Positions 24,862 to 33,600 of a stretch of DNA of 64,000 nt are shown here, one piece after another. The notes beneath the pieces were generated by a model. The model saw only the letters and a program-made list of their open reading frames with translations, ran no database searches and was not told the origin of the DNA. This DNA comes from JBAVQS01 sp049694275 (GTDB taxonomy: Bacteria; Chloroflexota; Anaerolineae; UBA4142; SHND01), in assembly GCA_049694275.1 (NCBI GenBank), contig JBAVQS010000348.1:10229-74228 (forward strand), given 5' to 3'. How positions within the stretch are numbered: the first letter of the stretch is position 1; every line of letters starts with the position of its first letter. Both the position numbers and the translations under genes were made by a program.

Positions 24862-26904
24862 CTACGGGCGAGCGGGTTTAGGCATCCAGTGCAAATCGTT
24901 CCATTGCCCTTTCTTGACATAGACAAAACCGCCCACATAGACCTGGCCGACATAGTCATCGCCCGCGTTGAACGGAAACTCGTCAGTCTGCGGGCAGCCG
25001 AGATTATTCGCCTGGGCATATTTATACAGCGCCGAGCCGGTGTTGATCGGCATCCAGATCTGCTGGAGCGCAGCCTGAATCGCCGCCTGTGCGACCGGAT
25101 CCGTGGTTGCCGCACCGGTTCCCGGTTTGCTCACCTGCTGGACATTGCCCCAGTCGCCCACCTTGACATAGGTAATGGCAGCATTAAACACCTGCGCTAC
25201 ATAATTGTCGCCGTTCGCCGTGAACGGGAATTCGTTCGTCTGCGGGCAGCCGAGGCTCTTACCCACGGCATATTTATAAAGCGCGCCATCGGTGTTGATC
25301 GGCATCCACTCGATCTCAAGCGCGGTCGCCTGGATGGCGGCGATATTCGCCTGGGCGGCATTCGCGTCCGCCGCGATCTGGTCGTAATTGACATTCGGCC
25401 CCGGGCAGCGCGGCCGGTCAACCGGATCAATATCGCAATGCCCGATCAGCGTCCGGTGCGACACATAGGTGATACTCAACTGCGCGGCGAGCCATTGGAG
25501 CAGCGCATTGTTCGCCTGGTACATCTGCGGCGTCCACTGGTCGTCCGGCTGGCCTTCATGCTCGATGCTGACCGTATAGAGGTTCGGGTTGTACGGCGGC
25601 TGTAGGTCCTGCCAGCTCGGTTTCGAGAGCACGCCGCGCGGGTTGTACCACCGCCCGTTTTGATAGCGCATCCCGACCGCGTACGCCGTATCGGTGATGG
25701 AAACGTACTGCTCGACCGTCCCATCCTTGCCGATGCAGAAATGCGCGGACGCCTGATGGCCCGGGTTATTAAAGGTTGGAAAGACGGCGGTCAGCGGGCC
25801 GGCGGCGATGTGCAGGACTATTGCGGTGACGGGGTGCCCACTCCGCCCCACGTCATAGTTCGCCAGGGTAATGGGGCGCTGGACCGCCTGCGGATACCAA
25901 CCGGCAGCCACAGGCTGGGGCTGGGGTTGGGGCTGCGTCTTGGGCTGAGTGCGAACGAACGGCATCCGTGTTCGGTAATCGTTCTGCAGCGCCGCCCGGA
26001 AATCATTCTGCACCGCCGGCTTGTCCGAAATACTCCACCGGTCGTCGCCCTTTTGCCAGCGGAACAGGCAGAGCGCCATGATTGGCTGGTTCGCCGCCAC
26101 GGCGTTCCACTGGTTGATCTCGGCATACGCGGCCTGCACCCAGCCGATATTCCGGTTTTGCCACCAATCGGGATCAGCCGGCTGCGTCTCGGTAATAAAG
26201 ACCGGCACGGATTGCAGCGCCGGCGGAATGACCGCCATGAAATCGCGATAGGCGCGGAAATTATGGTGGTTGTTCGGGAAGGCGCCTTCCATCTGCTCGC
26301 CGGCAATCAGCGCCGCATCAAACCCATGCGTATAGGTATGCAGCGCGATCGCGCTCGGCGGCGCGCCCAACTTGCTGCACTGGGTCAGGATATCCTTGAA
26401 ATACTGAATCCAATCGCCGCTCGGATTGCCCGGATAGGCCGTCTGAGTGTTCCACGGACCGGGGGGCGCGGGCGCAATCAAATCGTCGATATGGCCGGGC
26501 GCTCCGCGAATCGCCGCACGGCATTTGGCAAAGCACTGGGCGTACTTGTCGGGCGTAATCGCTTCACCGCCGTTGCCATCCTGGTTCCCTGGCCGCTCCC
26601 AAGCCGTGTTCGTCTCGTTGCCAATAATCCAGATATTGGCGCCCTGCGAATTCGCCACGTAATTCGCGCACGCCGCGGCAAAGCCGTCGTACTGCGCCGC
26701 AACGGGGATAGTTCCATCAGACCCATAGCCGTTGTTGAGACGGACAATGACGCCGAGCCCCTGGTTCGCCAGCCCGGAAAAATCTCCGCCGCCGTCGCTC
26801 GCCTGGGCTGTGACAACAACCCAACCCGGCCGGTTGGTGCTCAGCAACAGCCCCTCACCGCCGGGATCATGCAAGCCGAAAATAAAGGGTGCAATTCTAG
26901 GCAT
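24862..26904 (-). CDS. Glycosidase-like/N-acetylmuramoyl-L-alanine amidase fusion with two C-terminal repeats
   Basis: The protein has 680 residues. Residues 1-320 resemble a clan GH-A (beta/alpha)8 glycosidase, with IIGNETN (Glu97, acid/base-like) and VFITETQP (Glu239, nucleophile-like). Residues 345-505 are an Amidase_2 domain with IVLHIAAG (His365), VSIEHEG and IGHCDIDP (His489), which cleaves the muramoyl-L-alanine bond in peptidoglycan. The last ~140 residues contain two copies of a ~53-residue unit starting WMPIN and containing LGCPQT-EFPF, similar to wall-binding repeats. No signal peptide is visible even though the substrate is the cell wall. It lies between a LysM protein and a helical protein. 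Confidence 0.8.
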   Translation of the reverse strand: MPRIAPFIFGLHDPGGEGLLLSTNRPGWVVVTAQASDGGGDFSGLANQGLGVIVRLNNGYGSDGTIPVAAQYDGFAAACANYVANSQGANIWIIGNETNTAWERPGNQDGNGGEAITPDKYAQCFAKCRAAIRGAPGHIDDLIAPAPPGPWNTQTAYPGNPSGDWIQYFKDILTQCSKLGAPPSAIALHTYTHGFDAALIAGEQMEGAFPNNHHNFRAYRDFMAVIPPALQSVPVFITETQPADPDWWQNRNIGWVQAAYAEINQWNAVAANQPIMALCLFRWQKGDDRWSISDKPAVQNDFRAALQNDYRTRMPFVRTQPKTQPQPQPQPVAAGWYPQAVQRPITLANYDVGRSGHPVTAIVLHIAAGPLTAVFPTFNNPGHQASAHFCIGKDGTVEQYVSITDTAYAVGMRYQNGRWYNPRGVLSKPSWQDLQPPYNPNLYTVSIEHEGQPDDQWTPQMYQANNALLQWLAAQLSITYVSHRTLIGHCDIDPVDRPRCPGPNVNYDQIAADANAAQANIAAIQATALEIEWMPINTDGALYKYAVGKSLGCPQTNEFPFTANGDNYVAQVFNAAITYVKVGDWGNVQQVSKPGTGAATTDPVAQAAIQAALQQIWMPINTGSALYKYAQANNLGCPQTDEFPFNAGDDYVGQVYVGGFVYVKKGQWNDLHWMPKPARP

Positions 26905-26942
26905 AGCAATTCCTCACAACTTTCTAGAGTGTTGTTGCACTC

Positions 26943-28112
26943 TTACGCCGGAACAATCAACACCTGTCCGGGATGAATCAAGCTCGGATCGGCAATCGCA
27001 TTCGCCGCCGTCAATGCCGCAACCGACACGCCCAGCTTGCGCGAGATGCCATACAACGTATCGCCCGCCACGACGGTATAGGTCGCCGGCGAACTGCCTG
27101 TGGGCGGCGTCACCGGGGCAACAGGGGTAGCCGGCGCAGGCGGGACAGGCGGTGCAACCGGCGAAGGCAGGACCGCGGGCGCCGCGCCCGGAACGGTAAG
27201 GACCATCCCCGCGTGAATCAGGCTGGGATTGGCAATGTCATTCGCCTCAACCAGGTCCCCGACCGTCACGCCGAGCTTGCAGGCAATCCCCCAGAGCGTG
27301 TCACCGCGCTGCACGGTATAGGTAACCGTTGGAACACTCGGCGCAGGCGCTTGCACAGAGGTAGGAGGTGGGGAAACAACGGGCGCCGGAGGCTGCGCCG
27401 CGACGGGCGGAGGCGGCGCTGGTGAAGTCACGGGCTGTGGCGGGGTCGCCGGTTGCGGGGTGGGTGGGGGCGGAGCCGGCTGCCGCGCGGCCGGGGGGAG
27501 CGCGCTCAGCGGAATATCGGGGCGCGTCTCCATGCAGATTGCGTCGATCCACACGCGGTTCTCACCTGCCGAGTCATCCGTTGCAATTGCGCGCAGATAA
27601 AAGGTCGCCTTGTCGGACCATGCGCCAAACACGAGCTGCATCTCGGGGCGATTCACCGCCGCCTTGCCGTCAAACAACTGCGGTCCCCAGATCACGTTCG
27701 ACGAATGGGGATCGGTCCCACCGGAGGGGTCGACGCCGAGCTGCCGTCCAATCGTTTGCACACGCACATTCGCGCCGGTATACGATTTTGCGGCGAGGCT
27801 GTACCCCCAGCGGAACATGTACACCATGCCCGGTTGCAGATTGTGCGCCGTCTGATAGATTCCGGCGTCGAACTTGTTGTCGGAATAAATCTGTTGCCCG
27901 CCGCCCGGATCGATCGCCTCGTTATCCTCCCAGCGAAAATTCGGCGGAGCTCCGTTCATCACAAAGGGGTTCCATCCATCCGCCACCGTGCCATAAGGCG
28001 TATCGTGATTCGCGGGGCCCATACTGCCATTCGCAATCAGGTTATGGGGGTCCTGTGCGCAAGGGTCGTGCAAATTAAACCTGGGCAAAGGATTACCGGC
28101 CGAGGGGAACAT
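26943..28112 (-). CDS. Two-LysM protein with N-terminal sugar-binding-like domain
   Basis: The protein has 389 residues. Residues 1-195 form a beta-rich domain (NLIANGSMGP, GMVYMFRWGYSL, WIDAICMETRP), like the jelly-roll modules that bind glycans. A Pro/Ala linker follows. Two LysM domains lie at about 263-310 and 344-389, with YTVQRGDTLWGIACKLGV and YTVVAGDTLYGISRKLGV. LysM binds GlcNAc-containing polymers such as peptidoglycan. No signal peptide is visible. GGAGGT lies six bases before the ATG. It is the first gene of the run that continues with the amidase and the helical protein. Confidence 0.82.
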   Translation of the reverse strand: MFPSAGNPLPRFNLHDPCAQDPHNLIANGSMGPANHDTPYGTVADGWNPFVMNGAPPNFRWEDNEAIDPGGGQQIYSDNKFDAGIYQTAHNLQPGMVYMFRWGYSLAAKSYTGANVRVQTIGRQLGVDPSGGTDPHSSNVIWGPQLFDGKAAVNRPEMQLVFGAWSDKATFYLRAIATDDSAGENRVWIDAICMETRPDIPLSALPPAARQPAPPPPTPQPATPPQPVTSPAPPPPVAAQPPAPVVSPPPTSVQAPAPSVPTVTYTVQRGDTLWGIACKLGVTVGDLVEANDIANPSLIHAGMVLTVPGAAPAVLPSPVAPPVPPAPATPVAPVTPPTGSSPATYTVVAGDTLYGISRKLGVSVAALTAANAIADPSLIHPGQVLIVPA

Positions 28113-28190
28113 GGTACACCTCCAATGTGAGATACGTCTATGAAATAATAGTGTACAAGGGAAGGGGTGTCAATGGGGGATGGCAGGAAT

Positions 28191-28223
28191 AAACCCGAAG
28201 GGTCTCGGAGACCCTTCGGGTTT
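28191..28223 (-). terminator. Hairpin terminator
   Basis: A 15-bp perfect stem, 28191-28205 with 28209-28223, has a 3-base loop. It lies just after the stop of the nucleotidyltransferase gene read on the minus strand, between it and the LysM gene. Confidence 0.75.
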
Positions 28224-28228
28224 GGGAA

Positions 28229-29014
28229 TCACCAGTCCGCCAGCGGCGGCTTGCCGGTACGCCAGGCCCACTCGGAATCCTGCATGAACCGCGTGGGCCA
28301 CCCCTCGGGCGGCGTCTCCCACTGCGTAAACCCCAAAACACTTTCACAAAAAGCGTCCGCCGTCTTTTTGCAGGGCGCAGTCAACAGCGCCTCCATCCGC
28401 TCCATGAAATTGGCCGGCCGGTCCTTGATTTCCCGGAGGACGGTCGTAAACCATTTGTGATAGGGATAGAGCACCCGGTTATGCGCCAGGATCAGCCGCC
28501 CGCCATACAGCGCAAGGTCGGCTGCAACATGCGTCGCCAGGTAGCGGTCGCCGCGCTTGTCCGCCTCACCCATGTACCACTGGAGCGCCTGCACCTGCGC
28601 ATAGAACGAGCGCATCTTGTCCGGTCGCTCCGCCTCGGGATAAAAGGTCATGCGGGCGAGCAGCGCCTCCAGCTCCGGGTCGCGCGAATAGGCGACGAGG
28701 ACCCCGACGAACGCGGCGCGCGCCGGCTCGCTCCCCCGCTCGGCCACCTCGTCCAGGAATGCGCTGTTTACGACCTTGCCGTCCACGTACCCGCCCGGAT
28801 AATCGGACAACTCGGTCGTGTAATAGTGAAAGGCCCGCGCCGGCTCGCGCCGCGCATACTCTTCGTCGGACGCCAGGAGGATAATATCGACATCCGAATC
28901 GTCGCGCTCCCAGCCGCGGGCAATCGAGCCGCCGACGAGCAACGCAGGATAATTCGGGTCATTCTCGAACCGCTCGATCAATCGTTCAACGGTTCGTCGA
29001 TGCTGTGGTCTCAT
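28229..29014 (-). CDS. Nucleotidyltransferase-domain protein
   Basis: The 261-residue protein carries the Pol-beta-like nucleotidyltransferase motif GGSIARGWERDDSDVDIILL, with Gly28-Gly29-Ser30 and the metal-binding Asp41 and Asp43. The remainder is helical and contains no partner domain that I recognise. Stand-alone relatives include antibiotic nucleotidyltransferases and MNT-type antitoxins, but without a HEPN partner this cannot be assigned. The ATG lies three bases after the stop of the YdjC-like deacetylase gene, so the two are probably one transcript. Confidence 0.78.
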   Translation of the reverse strand: MRPQHRRTVERLIERFENDPNYPALLVGGSIARGWERDDSDVDIILLASDEEYARREPARAFHYYTTELSDYPGGYVDGKVVNSAFLDEVAERGSEPARAAFVGVLVAYSRDPELEALLARMTFYPEAERPDKMRSFYAQVQALQWYMGEADKRGDRYLATHVAADLALYGGRLILAHNRVLYPYHKWFTTVLREIKDRPANFMERMEALLTAPCKKTADAFCESVLGFTQWETPPEGWPTRFMQDSEWAWRTGKPPLADW

Positions 29015-29017
29015 GCC

Positions 29018-29815
29018 CTACCCCGCCGCCGTCACGGGGACCTGGTCGATGGTCGTCAGGTTGATCTTATTCCCCTCCATCCAATCCCGCACCTCGGGGT
29101 CCAGCACCAGCGCCATATCAAGCACGCGATACTCGCGCGCCCACCGCGCTGGCGGCCATTTCGCGCTGCACATCTTGTCCAGGGAGGGATCGTCCATCGC
29201 CACATGCACGACCCACAAGTGATAGCCGGGCGTGAGCCCTTCCAGCTTGGACTTGAGGAATGCCTTGCGCCGCTTGAAATTTCCGTACGAGGCTGAGGTC
29301 GAAAAGATAGAGGTCCACCGGAAGGCCGGAAGCACATGTTGCGCGGGCTGGCACGGCGTGCGGAGGGGCCGAATAAACTGGGGCGGCACCTGGGCAAAGG
29401 CCCGCGCGAACGGCAGGTAATTCCCCATGTGACACTCGACATGGTCGGGGTTGATCCCCTCCGCCGCGATCGCCTCACACTGCGCCTGCAGCTCGCGCAC
29501 CACCTCCGGCTCTTGCGCCGATGCCCACAACTCGGCGTGCGTGTTCTTCAGGTCGCCGTTCCGCTTGCAGAGCGATTTCGCGTTCGTCAGCGGTCCCCAG
29601 TGATACCGATCCCAATCGCAGGTCAGGGTCGCGTGCATCCCGACCGGGATCTGGTGAGCGCGCACCAGTTCGGCGCCCGCCTTGAAAGCGGGACAGGGGG
29701 CCATGACATTCGAGCTGGTCAGAATGCCATCGGTAAACGCTCGAACGATGCCTTCGTTGATGGCCGGGTGCATTCCCAGGTCATCGCTCATGACAACAAG
29801 GTTAATCTTGGACAT
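29018..29815 (-). CDS. YdjC/ChbG-like carbohydrate deacetylase
   Basis: The 265-residue protein opens with VVMSDDLGMHPAINEGIVRAF, containing the Asp11-Asp12 and His16 metal-site motif of the YdjC family. PVGMHATLT and HVECHMGNY follow. The family removes acetyl groups from oligosaccharides such as diacetylchitobiose. It is followed by the nucleotidyltransferase gene with only three bases between them. ATG 29815 is the first start after the intergenic repeat. Confidence 0.82.
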   Translation of the reverse strand: MSKINLVVMSDDLGMHPAINEGIVRAFTDGILTSSNVMAPCPAFKAGAELVRAHQIPVGMHATLTCDWDRYHWGPLTNAKSLCKRNGDLKNTHAELWASAQEPEVVRELQAQCEAIAAEGINPDHVECHMGNYLPFARAFAQVPPQFIRPLRTPCQPAQHVLPAFRWTSIFSTSASYGNFKRRKAFLKSKLEGLTPGYHLWVVHVAMDDPSLDKMCSAKWPPARWAREYRVLDMALVLDPEVRDWMEGNKINLTTIDQVPVTAAG

Positions 29816-29840
29816 GGGTCACTCCATTGTGAATAAGTTA

Positions 29841-29895
29841 TTCGGGCGAACCACCGGCTCGCCCCTACATGGGCTGGGCGCACAGCCTTGCGCCC
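29841..29895. repeat. Dispersed GTAGGGGC-family repeat
   Basis: CGCCCCTACATGGGC at 29860-29874 is identical to 7890-7904, and GCGCCCCTAC follows at 29889-29898. It lies in the short gap between the YdjC-like and HAD genes. Confidence 0.6.
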
Positions 29896-30645
29896 CTACG
29901 ATATTGTTCCAATCCGTTGCAATATTTCCATCACGCCGCGTCCGGCCTTGTACGGCGAGACGTAGTGGACGGCCGCCCGCACCGCCGCCGTTGCGTTGGC
30001 CGGCGCGGCCGCATATTGGATCTTGCGCAGAAAAGGCAGGTCCACCTCTGAATCACCGATGCCGGCCATCTCGTGAAGCGGGATTCCGGTCTCGCGGCTC
30101 AGCCATTCCAGACCCGTCCCCTTGTCGATTCCCGGCTTTAATATCTCGACCGAGCTGGCCGATCCGCGTAGCACGACGTCATCTAACTGCCCCCCCAGCG
30201 CGCGCTGCGTGTGCGCCAGCACCTCGTCCAGTGAGATTTCGGGACGCGCAGGAAAAAGGGTAATGCAGGTTTCTTTGCCGGGCTGGAATTGGCCGATGCC
30301 GGCCTCGACCACCGTTCGCCGCAGAATACGCCGCAGCACGCTCAGCAACTCCCGCCACTTTTCGTCAATCGCCGGGGACTCGGCGAAATGGTATGGCGAC
30401 GGGAAAAAGAGGCCCCCGCCGTTCTCATAGATCGCCGGGAGGAATCCCGCAATCGCTTGCATGAACACTTCGACATACGGCTCTTGCCGGCCGGTGCACA
30501 GCGTTACGGCGAATTGCGTCGCATCCACCCGCGCCCGCCGGTTGAGCGCGGCCACAAACTCGAGCACCTCGAAATCCCAGGGTCGCGCCTCCCCCTCTGT
30601 CAGGCAGCCGTCCACGTCGATCAGCACCAGGCGAATCTTGTTCAT
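29896..30645 (-). CDS. HAD-superfamily phosphatase
   Basis: The 249-residue protein starts with the HAD motif LVLIDVDGC (Asp10 nucleophile, Asp12 acid). It continues with VTLCTGRQ (motif II), KPGIDKGTG (motif III Lys) and GIGDSEVDLPFL (motif IV). The layout with a cap domain between motifs II and III is the IIB type, as in Cof-like sugar-phosphate or mannosyl-phosphoglycerate phosphatases. The substrate is unknown. It lies downstream of the STAND-WD40 gene by 53 bases and could be read from the same transcript. Confidence 0.82.
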   Translation of the reverse strand: MNKIRLVLIDVDGCLTEGEARPWDFEVLEFVAALNRRARVDATQFAVTLCTGRQEPYVEVFMQAIAGFLPAIYENGGGLFFPSPYHFAESPAIDEKWRELLSVLRRILRRTVVEAGIGQFQPGKETCITLFPARPEISLDEVLAHTQRALGGQLDDVVLRGSASSVEILKPGIDKGTGLEWLSRETGIPLHEMAGIGDSEVDLPFLRKIQYAAAPANATAAVRAAVHYVSPYKAGRGVMEILQRIGTIS

Positions 30646-30698
30646 TCAGGCAAATAGCTGCTTACACATCATCAACAAATGCGCCTTTTCACACATCG

Positions 30699-33600
30699 CT
30701 ATGGAGCAGAAGTGACCTGAGGCGTTGCCGCCGGTTGTGCTTGTAGCCGAATGACCCGACAATAGATATAAGATCCGAGAATGGAGTTGACCTGAACTAC
30801 ACGAAATCTATCGCCCGACAGCGCGATTCCAATGCGCGGCGCATAGACCCAGCCCTTGTCTTGCGTGTACTGGGTATAATCTTGATTGATATAAACATTT
30901 CCTGTGGCAACAATCACATCCCCGATCTGGGGTACTTCAAGCTGCCCCCGCGAAGTATTGTCAAAATAGCGCTCAGACCAATCGATACCGCCGGACCAGT
31001 GTCCATAATAGAGTGCACCATCATTAGGGGGCGCGGTCGGAGTTGCTGTGGACGGAGGCACCGGCGTCGGCGTGGGGAGAAGGCCAACCCCTACATCCTG
31101 TAATGACTGCTGGCCACACCGGGACAATTCCACCTTGAGCTCGCTCGCCGTTGTCGACCGGTAGTTTTGCGGCACCATCACCTGAATCGAATAGCTCCCG
31201 GTCGGGAGAGTACTAAAACGATATACTCCCTGCGCATCAGTCGCGGTGACCGCCAGCGGCTTGCCGCCGCTCGAATCGTACAGGCTCACTTGCACGCCCG
31301 AGAGCGCGGTCTCGCCCTTGTCAAATTGCCCATTTCCATTCGCATCATTGAAAACAGTCCCGGCTACGCTCCGCACGCATGCCGTTGGCGATGGCAACGA
31401 CGGCGGAGCAGTCGGCGCCGCGCTCTGGCTGGTTGGCTGAACCGGGGTGGCCGGTGTTGGCGTGGTGCACGCAGCCGTCTCATGCAAGTACAGGCTACGC
31501 TCCTGGCAGTCCAATTCGCGCGTGACGCGCTCTCGCGCCAGCGCCTGCAGTTCCGAGAGGCCGCCACAGATGTCGCAGTCAAAAATGAGCAGGGTCCCAT
31601 CCAGACTCGCCGTAAGCACCGAACGCTCGTTCTTGTCGAGCGCTACACTCACAACCTGGTCCGAGTGACCGCGCAGTTCGAGTAGCGGCTGACCGGATGT
31701 CAACTCCCAGACCCGCGCAGTTTTATCCGCGCTCGCCGACAATAGGACCGGATATGCATAGAGAAGGTCCAGTATTGGGCCCGAATGCCCGCGCCCCACA
31801 CCCCTGATGAACGGGGTGCCGGTAAACTGCCACTCCCGTAGCACCGCATCCTCTCCTCCGGTAAAGACGGAATAAATGCCCGAATCCGAGGTCACGCTAT
31901 CGATGCCCTGGGTTTCCACAAGCACCGTCAGCTGCTTGCCCGTCGCGAAATCCCAGACTCGGGTCGTTCCGTCCGCGCTGGCCGAGACGATTTTCTTGGC
32001 ATCCATGTCGAGCAGTACCGCGTTGACGGTACCGGTATGACCGGCAAGCGTTTCGAGCTCGACGCCGCGCTCGAGATCCCAGAAACGCACCGTCTTGTCC
32101 TCCCCGCCCGACGCCAGCCTTTTGCCATCCGAGCTCATCGCCAGGCTGCGCACCGCCCCCACATGTCCTTTGAGGGGTTGACCGATCACCTGGCGCGTCT
32201 CCGCATTGATGAGCACGATCGAGCCATCCTCCATCCCTGCGGCCACAGTTGACTGGTCGTACGTCGCGGCAATGCTCATCACCTTGCCGTGGTTCAGCGG
32301 GAGTTTTTTGAGCGCCTGGTCCGTCTCAGCATCCCATAGGATGACATTACCATCCGCTCCTCCCGAAGCAATGATTTTGTCATTCCAACTATACACGGCG
32401 CCGCTCACCGGTCCCTCATGCCCGCGGAGCTGCACTCGCGCTGCGCCGGTACCGGGATCCCAGATTCGCGCCGTCCCGTCTGTGCTCGCCGTCACGATCC
32501 GCTTGCCATCCGGGCTGAATTCCGCGCTATTCACAACGCCCGTGTGCCCACGCAATATACTCACCTGCCGGCCGGTCGATGTCTCCCATACACGCACGGT
32601 GTCATCCTCTGCCGCGGTGACGATCCAGTTGCCATCCGGGCTAAACGAGACGCTACGAATCGTCGCCGTGTGGCCGAGCAATTCGGCCACCGTCTGCTGC
32701 GTTGCCATGTCCCACACCCGCGCGGTCTTGTCCTGCCCGGCCGTAGCGAGGAAACGTCCGTCGGCGCTAAAGGCCATGTCGGTCAATGAAGCGGTATGTC
32801 CGCTCAAAGGCGGGCCAACCGGTTGGTGGGTTGCAACATTCCACAGCGTCGCCGTCGAGTCAGAACTGATGGCGGCAATAGTCCGCCCATCGGGGCTGAA
32901 AGCGGCCTGGACGATAGGCAGCTTGTTGATCGAGAGTGGTTCGCCTAATAAAACCCCGGTCGCGGCATCCCAGAGCATGATTGCACCATCATTGCCAGAC
33001 GTGAGAATCATACGACCGTCAGGGCTAAACGATGCGCTTGTGACTCGGTCGGTATGTCCACGCAGCACCCATAGCACCTGCCCTGTCTGCGCATTCCAGA
33101 CGCGTGCAGTGTGGTCATCACTCGCCGTGACCACCTGCACCCCGTCCGGGCTGAACGTTGCGCCCCAAACAAACCCTGTATGGCCTGTCAATGTTGTGAT
33201 CAGTTTTCCGGTCGCGGCCTCCCATACCCGCGCCGTTTTATCGAGACTTGCCGTGACAATCCATTTGCCGTTCGGGCTGAATGCGGCGTCCCATATAAGC
33301 GAGGAATGGCCCTTGAGGGAGACGATCGGTTTTCCGGTCGTGTCCCATACCTGCGCCGTGCCATCTCCGCTCGCCGAGAGGATCAATTTGCCATCGGGGC
33401 TATATCGGGCAACCGTGACACCCGCCGTATGCCCACGCAGCACCTGTCGCACATGCGATGCGAGCAAGGCCTGACGCAGCGCATTCTCTGCCTCGGCTGA
33501 ATCATAGACCTTGAGGGCCTCGAGCGACAAGAGCAGGCTCTTTTCAGGGTCCACCGTCAATTGCCCTACGGCCTGCGCCGCATACTCTCGAGAGGTGGCA

